Shown here piece by piece: positions 1 to 5,127 of a stretch of DNA of 9,520 nt. Location of the stretch: NCBI GenBank assembly GCA_023432845.1, contig JAEZEY010000453.1, positions 1 through 9,520 of the forward strand, written 5' to 3'. A program made the translations under genes and the position numbers. Below the pieces are notes generated by a model. The model ran no database searches. It had not been told where the DNA came from and saw only the letters and a list, made by a program, of their open reading frames with translations. The DNA comes from Pseudomonadota bacterium. Its GTDB lineage: Bacteria; Pseudomonadota; Alphaproteobacteria; Rhizobiales; Xanthobacteraceae. Position 1 is the first letter of the stretch. Every line of letters begins with the position of its first letter.

Positions 1-821
1 GAGCCCATGCTGACCACGATGTCGCGCGCGCGCAATGTCTTGTAGCCCTCGGGGCCGACGATCTCGACGCTGCTCACCTCGCCCGATGCGCGATCGGCGC
101 CGAGCGCGGTGACTTGCGTGTTGTAGAGGAAGGTTGCGCCCAACTTTTCACAGACCTGCGCCAGGTTCTGCGTGAACTTGAACGCATCGCCACTTTCGTC
201 TTCGGCGGTGTAGGTCGCGCCGGCGATCTCATGGCGTTTGTCGGCGAAAGCCGGTTCGATCTCGACCACCTTGTCGGCATCGATCACCGTGCGTTCGCAG
301 CCATATTTGCGCATCAGTTCGGCCACCGGGATCGCCGCCTCGAATTCGCGCCGATCGCGATAGAAGTGCAGGATGCCCCTGGTGCGCTCGTCGTAATGGA
401 AGTTCTCATCGCTGCGGATCTGACGGATCAGCGACCGGCTCTGCACGGCCAACTTGACAATCTCGGTGGTGTGCCGATTGGCGCGATGCGGCAGGCAGTC
501 AACCAGGAACCTGGCGATCCACAGCCATTGCTGCACGTCCATGCGCGGCCGGAACAGGAGCGGTGCATCGCTCTGCATCAGCCACTTCAGCACCTTCAGC
601 GGCGCGGACGGGTTGGCCCATGGCTCGGCATGGCTGACCGACACCTGACCGCCATTGGCGAAGCTGGTCTCGAGCCCGGCTTCCGGCTGGCGATCGATGA
701 CGCAGACCGACTTGCCGTTCTTCAGATTAAAATAGGCGGTGTTGATGCCGACGACGCCGCCGCCGAGCACGATGACGTCGAAATCCATTTTGTGTGAATT
801 GGCGGATGATCGAAGAGACAT
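1..821 (-). CDS. dadA: D-amino acid dehydrogenase (DadA-like) FAD oxidoreductase, 3' end outside window
   Basis: This is a flavoprotein of the DAO/DadA family, expected to oxidise a small amino acid to its keto acid plus ammonia and pass electrons to the respiratory chain. About 273 codons are visible of a family length near 415-420; the rest lies beyond base 1. Near the N-terminus is the FAD-binding GGGVVG loop (residues 20-25) with acidic D43 at the end of the second strand, followed by ETSFANGGQ (51-59), the DadA signature. I chose the ATG at 821-819: an AAGGA Shine-Dalgarno at 831-835 sits 9 bases upstream and an in-frame TGA (827-825) rules out anything earlier. The ATG at 788-786 would give the more usual short N-terminus but has no ribosome site. 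A glycine riboswitch precedes it, so glycine or a glycine-derived amino acid is a likely substrate; this is inferred. Glycine oxidase is the alternative, but the signature favours DadA. Confidence 0.85.
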   Translation of the reverse strand, partial: MSLRSSANSHKMDFDVIVLGGGVVGINTAYFNLKNGKSVCVIDRQPEAGLETSFANGGQVSVSHAEPWANPSAPLKVLKWLMQSDAPLLFRPRMDVQQWLWIARFLVDCLPHRANRHTTEIVKLAVQSRSLIRQIRSDENFHYDERTRGILHFYRDRREFEAAIPVAELMRKYGCERTVIDADKVVEIEPAFADKRHEIAGATYTAEDESGDAFKFTQNLAQVCEKLGATFLYNTQVTALGADRASGEVSSVEIVGPEGYKTLRARDIVVSMG

Positions 822-837
822 GTCTCAGGTCCTTCTG
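822..837 (-). promoter_or_regulatory. Ribosome binding site and probable expression platform of the glycine riboswitch
   Basis: On the minus strand the bases before the ATG read AGAAGGACCTGAGAC, with AAGGA as Shine-Dalgarno. The stretch CCTGAGA (829-823) between it and the start is an exact complement of TCTCAGG in the second glycine aptamer (893-887). With one bulged A the pairing extends to the two G of the ribosome site, giving about 9 pairs. In that state translation would be blocked; the same aptamer strand is needed for the glycine-bound fold. This suggests translational activation by glycine, read from complementarity only. Confidence 0.45.
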
Positions 838-873
838 GCGCGCGCAAGAGTCCTTCAGACGTCTCGCGTGCCC

Positions 874-1064
874 CCTCTGTCATTGGCCTGAGAGCTTCGT
901 CGTCCGGCGTCAGTGCCGAGAACGACTTGCTCCGTCGGCAGGAGCCTTGAGGGCTCCATTCTTCAGAGGTAGAAGTCCTGGTGAACGGTCCTTTTGCCTG
1001 AGAGATTGCGGGGCGGTTGCTCCTTCGGCGCCGGCCTCGAGCGTGGGGTCGGTCTCTCCCGTTC
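874..1064 (-). promoter_or_regulatory. Tandem glycine riboswitch (gcvT motif) upstream of dadA
   Basis: Two glycine aptamers lie in series on the minus strand, in the leader of the DadA-like gene. Aptamer 1 (1064-983) is closed by GAACGG (1064-1059) with CCGTTC (988-983). It carries GGGAGAG, the core GGCGCCGAAGGAGCAA (1032-1017) and CTCTCAGGCAAAAGGACC. Aptamer 2 (969-874) is closed by CCTCTG (969-964) with CAGAGG (879-874) and keeps GACGGAGCAA and CTCTCAGG. The linker is about 13 bases. This tandem layout with a short linker is the classic glycine sensor, usually found before glycine cleavage or amino-acid transport genes. Here it would tie an amino-acid-oxidising flavoprotein to glycine level. 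Aptamer 2 is less canonical on its 5' side. Identification was made by eye from the conserved cores and both P1 stems. Confidence 0.9.
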
Positions 1065-1071
1065 GCTAATA

Positions 1072-1100
1072 AAAATAATCGATTCACCGATAGAAGTCGA
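1072..1100 (-). promoter_or_regulatory. Candidate promoter of the riboswitch-dadA transcript
   Basis: On the minus strand TCGACT (1100-1095) and TATTTT (1077-1072) are separated by 17 bases. Both are imperfect sigma-70-type boxes. They would start transcription near 1065, just where the first aptamer's closing stem begins, which is the main support. The AT-rich block 1066-1082 stands out in a GC-rich neighbourhood. It lies between the hisI stop and the riboswitch, so dadA probably has its own transcript. Confidence 0.4.
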
Positions 1101-1123
1101 GCCGCCAAACTCGGCCAACCAGC

Positions 1124-1555
1124 CTAACCCTTGGGTGAATAAACAGCCGAGGGGTCGAATTTGCGGTCCGCGTCCTGGAATTCCAGCTTCACCGCACCGG
1201 TCTGCCCCAATGGCACGGCTCGATAGAAACACGAGCGCCGGCCGGTGTGGCAAGCGCCCTCACCTTCCTGCACGACCTTGAGCCACAGCGCGTCCTGATC
1301 GCAGTCGACACGCAATTCCTCGACGCGCTGGACGTGGCCGGAGGTTTCGCCCTTCTTCCACAGCTTCTTGCGCGAGCGGCTGTAGTACCAGGCCTCGCCG
1401 GTCTCGATGGTCTTGGCCAGCGCCTCGGCATTCATGTGCGCGACCATCAGCACGTCGCCGTTGCCGGCGTCGGTCACCACCGCGGTCAAAAGGCCGTCGG
1501 CGTCGAATTTGGGAAGAAGGGTCAGGCCTTCTTCGCTATCGGAGGTGGAGGACAT
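1124..1555 (-). CDS. hisI: Phosphoribosyl-AMP cyclohydrolase HisI
   Basis: This cytoplasmic enzyme hydrolyses the adenine ring of phosphoribosyl-AMP, the third step of histidine synthesis. The 143-residue protein is a single PRA-CH domain of normal length, with no fused HisE pyrophosphohydrolase. Family motifs are clear: WYYSRSRKKLWKKGETSGH (56-74), the Asp-rich metal site DCDQD (84-88), and GACHTGRRSCFYR (100-112). The three cysteines expected as zinc ligands are C85, C102 and C109, and the aspartates D84, D86 and D88 are expected to bind magnesium. The gene lies downstream of folE across 84 bases that contain two hairpins. The ATG lacks a visible Shine-Dalgarno, and no other start keeps the conserved N-terminal strand. 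Other his genes are not in the window; hisI separated from them next to folE fits Hyphomicrobiales as I recall it. Confidence 0.96.
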   Translation of the reverse strand: MSSTSDSEEGLTLLPKFDADGLLTAVVTDAGNGDVLMVAHMNAEALAKTIETGEAWYYSRSRKKLWKKGETSGHVQRVEELRVDCDQDALWLKVVQEGEGACHTGRRSCFYRAVPLGQTGAVKLEFQDADRKFDPSAVYSPKG

Positions 1556-1576
1556 GATCGTTAAACCGGTTTGTCG

Positions 1577-1605
1577 ATAATAAAATGCCGGGCTCTCGCC
1601 GGGCA
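1577..1605 (-). terminator. Terminator-like hairpin after folE, overlapping a -10-like box for hisI
   Basis: On the minus strand TGCC (1605-1602) pairs with GGCA (1589-1586); after one C-C mismatch GGC pairs with GCC around a GAGA loop. TTTTATTATC follows at once. A hairpin followed by a T-rich run is the shape of an intrinsic terminator for folE. The same T-rich run contains TATTAT (1582-1577), a good -10 element, which would start an mRNA about 15 bases before the hisI ATG. The stem is short, so either role, or both, remains possible. Confidence 0.45.
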
Positions 1606-1622
1606 GACAAGCACTTTGCCTT

Positions 1623-1651
1623 CGCGGGAAAGCCGGACTTTATTTCCCGCG
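1623..1651. repeat. Perfect 9-bp inverted repeat spanning the folE stop codon
   Basis: CGCGGGAAA (1623-1631) and TTTCCCGCG (1643-1651) are exact inverse complements around an 11-base loop. The folE stop codon (1642-1640, minus strand) lies at the edge of the loop, so the mRNA would fold across the end of the reading frame. It has no T-run of its own. With the hairpin at 1586-1605 it may form a tandem 3' structure that ends or stabilises the folE message. Confidence 0.55.
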
Positions 1652-2305
1652 CAGCAGCGACATGAAGCGAACGAGTTCGTTCGGATCGTCGCGGAAGGTG
1701 CCGGAGAAATGCGTGGTCATCGTCAGCGAACCGGGCTTGGCGACACCCCGCATGGTCATGCAGGTATGCTCGGCCTCCAGCATCACCGCGACGCCCCTGG
1801 GCTTCATCACTTCCTCGAGCGCGGTGGCGATCTGCGCCGTCATGTTCTCCTGCGTCTGCAGGCGCTTGGCGTAGGTGTCGACAAGCCGCGCCAGCTTCGA
1901 GAGGCCGACCACACGGTCGGTCGGCTTGTACGCGATGTGCGCCAGGCCGAAGAACGGCATCATGTGATGCTCGCAGTGCGAATTGAACGGGATATCCTTG
2001 ACCAGCACGAAATCGTTGTAGCCCGACGTCTCGGAGAAGGTGCGGTCAAGCGAGTCGGCCGGTATCTCGCGGTAGCCGGCAAAAAGTTCGTCATAGGCAT
2101 CGACCACACGCTTGGGCGTATCAAGCACGCCTTCACGGGTGGCGTCGTCGCCGGCATAGGCGATGAGCGTACGCACGGCGGCTTCCGCCTCCTCGCGCGA
2201 TGGCCGTGGTGCATTGGCCACCGGCGCGGCCCTGACATGGTCGGAAAGGCCCTGTTGCCAGCTCTGAACGGCAACTGGCTTGATCAGGGTATTCTTGGCG
2301 TCCAT
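1640..2305 (-). CDS. folE: GTP cyclohydrolase I FolE (type IA)
   Basis: This enzyme converts GTP to 7,8-dihydroneopterin triphosphate, the entry to folate and also the start of the queuosine route. The 221-residue protein has the type IA length. Its zinc ligands are all present: C111 and H114 in SHCEHHMMPFFG (109-120) and C182 in EAEHTCMTMRGV (177-188). Catalytic histidines correspond to H113 and H180. GLSKLARLV (134-142) and RLQTQENMT (148-156) are also typical. The first 35 or so residues are a variable extension. The ATG at 2305 is preceded by GGAG with a 7-base gap. The gene is divergent from the IscU-like gene, sharing a 269-base upstream region, and is followed by hisI. Because the zinc site is intact there is no need to invoke the zinc-independent FolE2. 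Confidence 0.97.
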   Translation of the reverse strand: MDAKNTLIKPVAVQSWQQGLSDHVRAAPVANAPRPSREEAEAAVRTLIAYAGDDATREGVLDTPKRVVDAYDELFAGYREIPADSLDRTFSETSGYNDFVLVKDIPFNSHCEHHMMPFFGLAHIAYKPTDRVVGLSKLARLVDTYAKRLQTQENMTAQIATALEEVMKPRGVAVMLEAEHTCMTMRGVAKPGSLTMTTHFSGTFRDDPNELVRFMSLLRGK

Positions 2306-2379
2306 GGACGGTCTCCGTTCGACCGGGGCTCGCCTTCAAGGGACGGCACCGGGAGTGTCACCGGGGTGGCCGCGTGATC

Positions 2380-2395
2380 CCGCCCTCTCGGGCGG
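2380..2395. repeat. 6-bp hairpin in the folE leader
   Basis: CCGCCC (2380-2385) and GGGCGG (2390-2395) form a perfect GC stem around a TCTC loop, 75-90 bases before the folE ATG. On the minus strand it would be in the folE 5' leader if the promoter lies further right. There is no T-run, so it is not an ordinary terminator. It may be leader structure; in GC-rich DNA it could also be chance. Confidence 0.3.
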
Positions 2396-2467
2396 TTGGA
2401 CGCCGCAATCCCATAGCCGCCCGGCTTTCCTCTTGATTTTCAATAGGTAACCCGGGCTTCAAGCGGC

Positions 2468-2507
2468 CGAGAACCCCTTCTCGAACCGGCTGAACGATCC
2501 CTATATA
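2468..2507 (+). promoter_or_regulatory. Candidate operator palindrome and -10 box in the folE / IscU-like divergent region
   Basis: CGAGAA-CCCC-TTCTCG (2468-2483) is a perfect 6-4-6 palindrome. Nineteen bases further, CTATATATTG (2501-2510) contains TATATA, the most promoter-like AT-rich box in the 269-base gap, oriented to serve the IscU-like gene at 2575. The palindrome would overlap or adjoin the -35 position, a usual place for a regulator. I do not recognise the motif as a known operator. The rest of the gap (2306-2574) shows the folE ribosome site and the hairpin at 2380 but no gene. Confidence 0.35.
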
Positions 2508-2574
2508 TTGGTTTGTACGACCGAGGCAATGCGCCGGATCACCGGCGGCTTCGGGGGCGGGCGGGACGAAATAC

Positions 2575-3024
2575 ATGCTGAACGACGTCTATAATGAAAA
2601 AATCCTCGATCTGGCCGGCAACATTCCCCGCCTGGGCCGGCTCGACCAGCCGGACGCCAGTGCCACCGCCCATTCCAAGCTGTGCGGCTCGACGGTCACC
2701 ATCGACCTCAAGATGAATGGTGACGCGGTCACCGACTTTGCCCACGATGTGAAGGCCTGCGCGCTCGGTCAGGCCTCCTCCTCCATCATGGCCCGCCACA
2801 TCATCGGCTCGACCCCGGACGAATTGCGTGCCCTGCGCGAGACCGTGCGCAAGATGCTGAAGGAGAACGGCGAGCCGCCGAAGGACGGCAAGTGGGCGGA
2901 GATCGCCTATCTCGAGCCGGTGCGCGACTACAAGGCGCGCCACGCTTCGACCATGCTCACCTTCGATGCCGTGGTGAAAGCGGTCGACGAGATCGAGGCC
3001 AAACGTAAACAGGCGGCCGAGTAA
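2575..3024 (+). CDS. IscU/SufU/NifU-N-like Fe-S scaffold family protein with altered ligand set
   Basis: This 149-residue protein belongs to the family that assembles Fe-S clusters or shuttles sulfur (COG0822). It keeps the first two family cysteines, C37 in KLCGS and C62 in KACALGQASSSIM, the latter close to the SufU style. Two usual ligands are missing: the aspartate after the first cysteine (CGD in IscU) is S39, and the third cysteine (HCS.L in IscU) is replaced by A124 in ARHASTMLTFDA. It therefore cannot hold a cluster or zinc in the standard way. The C-terminus is a charged helix. It is divergent from folE, and no isc or suf gene is in the window, so it is not part of a complete assembly operon here. 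A role as sulfur acceptor or specialised carrier is possible but unproven. The ATG start fits the family N-terminus LNDVYNEKI; the ribosome site is weak. Confidence 0.88.
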   Translation: MLNDVYNEKILDLAGNIPRLGRLDQPDASATAHSKLCGSTVTIDLKMNGDAVTDFAHDVKACALGQASSSIMARHIIGSTPDELRALRETVRKMLKENGEPPKDGKWAEIAYLEPVRDYKARHASTMLTFDAVVKAVDEIEAKRKQAAE

Positions 3025-3025
3025 C

Positions 3026-3041
3026 GGCGCCCGGTCGCGCC
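3026..3041. terminator. Hairpin filling the convergent gap between the IscU-like and ClpP-like genes
   Basis: GGCGC (3026-3030) and GCGCC (3037-3041) pair around CCGGTC. The hairpin occupies nearly the whole 17-base gap between two convergent stop codons, so it could slow transcription from both sides. No T-run follows on either strand, so intrinsic termination is doubtful. Confidence 0.3.
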
Positions 3042-4388
3042 CTACTTCGCCGAGGCAAGCCCGCCGGTTTTCTGCACCATCGAAGCATCCGCGCGATCGC
3101 CGCCAGCCGGCTTCACACAGGCCGATGCCAGACGCGGGAAATTCTGCGGCGCTCCGGTATTGCCGATACGGATCACGGTGACCATGCCGTCGCTGGTGGT
3201 TTCGACGACTACCGAGCGACGCCCTTCGGCAAATCCCCGCACCAGATCATCCGGAACCACGCCGATCGCCAGGCTGCGCAATTCGCTCGCCTGATCCTTG
3301 CGCTCGCTCGACACCACCTTCAGCGCGGCAGCGCTGCGGCCAACGCGCACGCGTACATTCTCGAGCCGCTTCGGCACCGCGACAGCGTAACTGCCGGTGC
3401 GGCGCTCGACATAACTCATGTCAAACTTGCCGTCCGCGCCGCAGGACAGCATCAAATCGAAGCTGCCGATGCGGTCGCCTTCCACGGTCAGTGGATGGCG
3501 GCGCGCTAGCGTCGCGCCATCGCCACGATCGAGCAGAGCCCAGCCGCGCTCGCTGATCGGCGTCGCCGCGACACCTTCGGTGATCGCCGGACGATGCGGC
3601 CGCGCCGCGGGCGGCGGTGCGACGGCAACCGGCGCCGGCGCGACGTCCTCGGTCGCCAGTCGCATGTCGACGATCTCCCGCCGCGTCATGACATGCAGCG
3701 GCTCCCACGGCGGGATGCGCAGCGCCAGATCGAGCAGGTCGATGGACGCGCCCATCTCCTCGGTGAAACGCGCCAGCGAGCCGATGTCGCGCTGCACCAG
3801 CACGAGATCCTCGGCCGAATAGGTTGCTGCCGTCGGGTCGTCACGGCGATCGCCGAGCCAAATCTGGTGCACCATGACGCGCGCCTCGGTCGGCACGGTA
3901 CGCTTCACGCCGCCAAGCACCACGAAGGCGCACATGGATTCGCAATCGGCGATCGGCGAAACCTTCGCGACCTTGATGTCGCCGGGAACAACGTCAGCCG
4001 CGGCTGTGAGGTCGACGAGACGACCGACCGCGGTCGACAGCCTTGCCTTGCGGATTTCGCGGCCGAGCGCGATGGCGCCGAGCACCGACCCGCCATCGGA
4101 ATCGAGCACCACCGTGGCATCGCGCAGGCGCTCGCCGCGCGCCGCGTTTCTCTGCATGAATTTGATGAAGTCGCGCGGACTGTCCGCGGTAATGGCGCCC
4201 TCGGCCCCGATCAAGATGCGGCAGCTATTGCCGCAGGCCGCCGCCGGCCCTTCCAACCGCAACTCGAAGCGCATCGGCAATGCGCGATTATCGCCGCGCG
4301 CTGGAACAACCAGAGCCGAACTGACCAGTGCCGGCGCAATCAGCAATGCGCCGATCAGATTGCACATCGTGGCCAGGGACCGCCGCAT
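3042..4388 (-). CDS. Exported ClpP-fold (crotonase-like) protein, function unknown
   Basis: The 448-residue protein begins with a signal sequence (MRR, then a hydrophobic stretch to about residue 28, cleavage likely near VVPARG), so it should be periplasmic. Residues 40-245 resemble ClpP-class proteases and COG3904 proteins. LDSDGGSV (95-102) matches the ClpP glycine-rich strand, CESMC (149-153) puts S151 at the nucleophile position, and VMVHQIW (171-177) gives H174 as the candidate general base. No third triad member is obvious. Cysteine pairs C52/C56 and C149/C153 are suited to disulfides. A Pro/Ala-rich linker (about 248-268) leads to a second domain (270-448) with no motif I recognise. 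GGAG precedes the ATG by 7-8 bases. It is convergent with the IscU-like gene and stands alone. Periplasmic protease is the best guess; a catalytically dead fold is possible. Confidence 0.85.
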   Translation of the reverse strand: MRRSLATMCNLIGALLIAPALVSSALVVPARGDNRALPMRFELRLEGPAAACGNSCRILIGAEGAITADSPRDFIKFMQRNAARGERLRDATVVLDSDGGSVLGAIALGREIRKARLSTAVGRLVDLTAAADVVPGDIKVAKVSPIADCESMCAFVVLGGVKRTVPTEARVMVHQIWLGDRRDDPTAATYSAEDLVLVQRDIGSLARFTEEMGASIDLLDLALRIPPWEPLHVMTRREIVDMRLATEDVAPAPVAVAPPPAARPHRPAITEGVAATPISERGWALLDRGDGATLARRHPLTVEGDRIGSFDLMLSCGADGKFDMSYVERRTGSYAVAVPKRLENVRVRVGRSAAALKVVSSERKDQASELRSLAIGVVPDDLVRGFAEGRRSVVVETTSDGMVTVIRIGNTGAPQNFPRLASACVKPAGGDRADASMVQKTGGLASAK

Positions 4389-4716
4389 CTCGCTCTCCGC
4401 AGCCGAACCGGAAAAATCCGCCGGCGACTGGAACCGGAACCTCTCTGCCGCATTGTTGAAGCGGAGAAGTCCTACTCTCCCTCAGGTCATTGTTCGCACC
4501 GCGGCAAAAGCGTTCGTGCGCGCTCTATGCTTTTGGCCTGGAACACTCCCCGATTTGTAAAATCTATGACGGGGACCAGATTCTCGCTAGTGCAAAAAAG
4601 TCGCTATCCCTTCCGTATCGTGCTGGAAAGCTGAGCGGTTCCATTTACTTGGAACTTTGCTATGGAACTTGTATGCGGTTGCTGCGAAGCAAAGCCGCCC
4701 CGCCGAGCGGCCGCCT
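4389..4716. other. Gene-free divergent region between the ClpP-like gene and yidD
   Basis: These 328 bases are less GC-rich than their surroundings and hold no convincing gene other than the very short ORF at 4662. They must contain promoters for both flanking genes. A TAAAAT box at 4559 lies downstream of TTGGCC with about 19 bases between, which is a poor match. GGAGA (4463-4467) and TCTCC (4476-4480) form a small palindrome. The right end carries repeated TGGAAC words described separately. Confidence 0.5.
4638..4670 (+). repeat. TGGAACTT direct repeats with upstream inverse copy
   Basis: TGGAACTT occurs at 4650-4657 and 4663-4670, a spacing of 13 bases, and the inverse word GTTCCA lies at 4638-4643. 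GTTCC can pair with GGAAC of the first copy around an 8-base loop, or with the second copy instead. A further TGGAAC lies near 4540. This could be alternative leader folding or a binding site before yidD; the words are short. Confidence 0.3.
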
Positions 4717-4724
4717 ATGACTGA
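4662..4724 (+). CDS. Possible cysteine-rich upstream ORF overlapping the yidD start
   Basis: A 20-codon frame reads MELVCGCCEAKPPRRAAAYD and ends in TGA at 4722-4724, just past the yidD ATG (4717-4719), giving an ATGACTGA overlap. GGAA (4651-4654) lies 7 bases before its ATG. Three of its first eight residues are cysteine, and a Pro-Pro follows. Small cysteine-rich leader peptides that couple or stall translation are known in proteobacteria. Here the case rests on position and composition only, and the frame could be chance or the N-terminus of yidD in a shifted frame. Confidence 0.22.
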   Translation: MELVCGCCEAKPPRRAAAYD

Positions 4725-5040
4725 GCCGGAACAGACTTTTTCGATCGCGCGATTGCCACGGCTCCTCGGTCGCGGGCTGGTCGCTGTTTACCGCTACACG
4801 CTGTCGCCGCTGCTCGGCCCGCGCTGCCGGCATCTGCCAAGCTGCTCGGAATATGCCGATGAAGCCATCAGCCGCTTCGGCCTTTGGGCCGGCGGCTGGA
4901 TGGCGATGGCGCGCATTTTGCGGTGCCATCCCTGGGGCACACATGGCCTCGACTTCGTGCCGAAGTCGTTGCCGCCGAATACGCGTTGGTGGCTGCCCTG
5001 GCGCTATGGCCGATGGCGCGGCACGCAAGCCGAGCCGTAA
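4717..5040 (+). CDS. yidD: Membrane protein insertion efficiency factor YidD
   Basis: YidD is a small protein at the inner membrane that assists YidC/Sec in inserting membrane proteins. The 107-residue product has the family core: an amphipathic N-terminal region, YRYTLSPLLGPRCRHLPSCSEYADEAI (about 29-55) with the conserved C and P..CS.Y pattern, then RCHPWGTHGLDFVP (about 76-89). In many bacteria yidD sits with rpmH, rnpA and yidC; here it is near thrS and the IscU-like gene instead, an arrangement I associate with Hyphomicrobiales. I chose the ATG at 4717. The same frame can be opened at a TTG at 4657, but those 20 extra residues look unrelated to the family. The ribosome site is weak (GAGCGG), so coupling to the overlapping short ORF is possible. 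The C-terminal basic WRYGRWRG tail is a common alphaproteobacterial extension. Confidence 0.93.
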   Translation: MTEPEQTFSIARLPRLLGRGLVAVYRYTLSPLLGPRCRHLPSCSEYADEAISRFGLWAGGWMAMARILRCHPWGTHGLDFVPKSLPPNTRWWLPWRYGRWRGTQAEP

Positions 5041-5127
5041 GCCGGCCCCGCGCAGGAACCGGGTGGCTCCCGACCGCGAGACCCAGGCACAGCCAGCCCG
5101 CGACATGACACCAGCGAAAGATTGCAG

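Noticed and set aside
114..797. 227-codon plus-strand frame at the left edge
   Set aside because: The minus strand encodes the DadA-like protein with FAD and ETSFANGGQ motifs; this frame is its shadow.
722..1108. Minus-strand frame running through the riboswitch
   Set aside because: It spans a structured non-coding leader and enters dadA in the wrong frame.
1110..1151. CTCGGC/GCCGAG pair around the hisI stop as a terminator
   Set aside because: The loop would be about 30 bases and no T-run follows; stability is poor.
1571..2377. 268-codon plus-strand frame opposite folE
   Set aside because: It covers folE, whose zinc and catalytic residues are complete; the antisense product has no recognisable motif.
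3594..4634. 346-codon open frame on the plus strand opposite the ClpP-like gene
   Set aside because: The opposite strand has a signal peptide, ClpP motifs and a ribosome site; this frame is an Arg/His-rich shadow.
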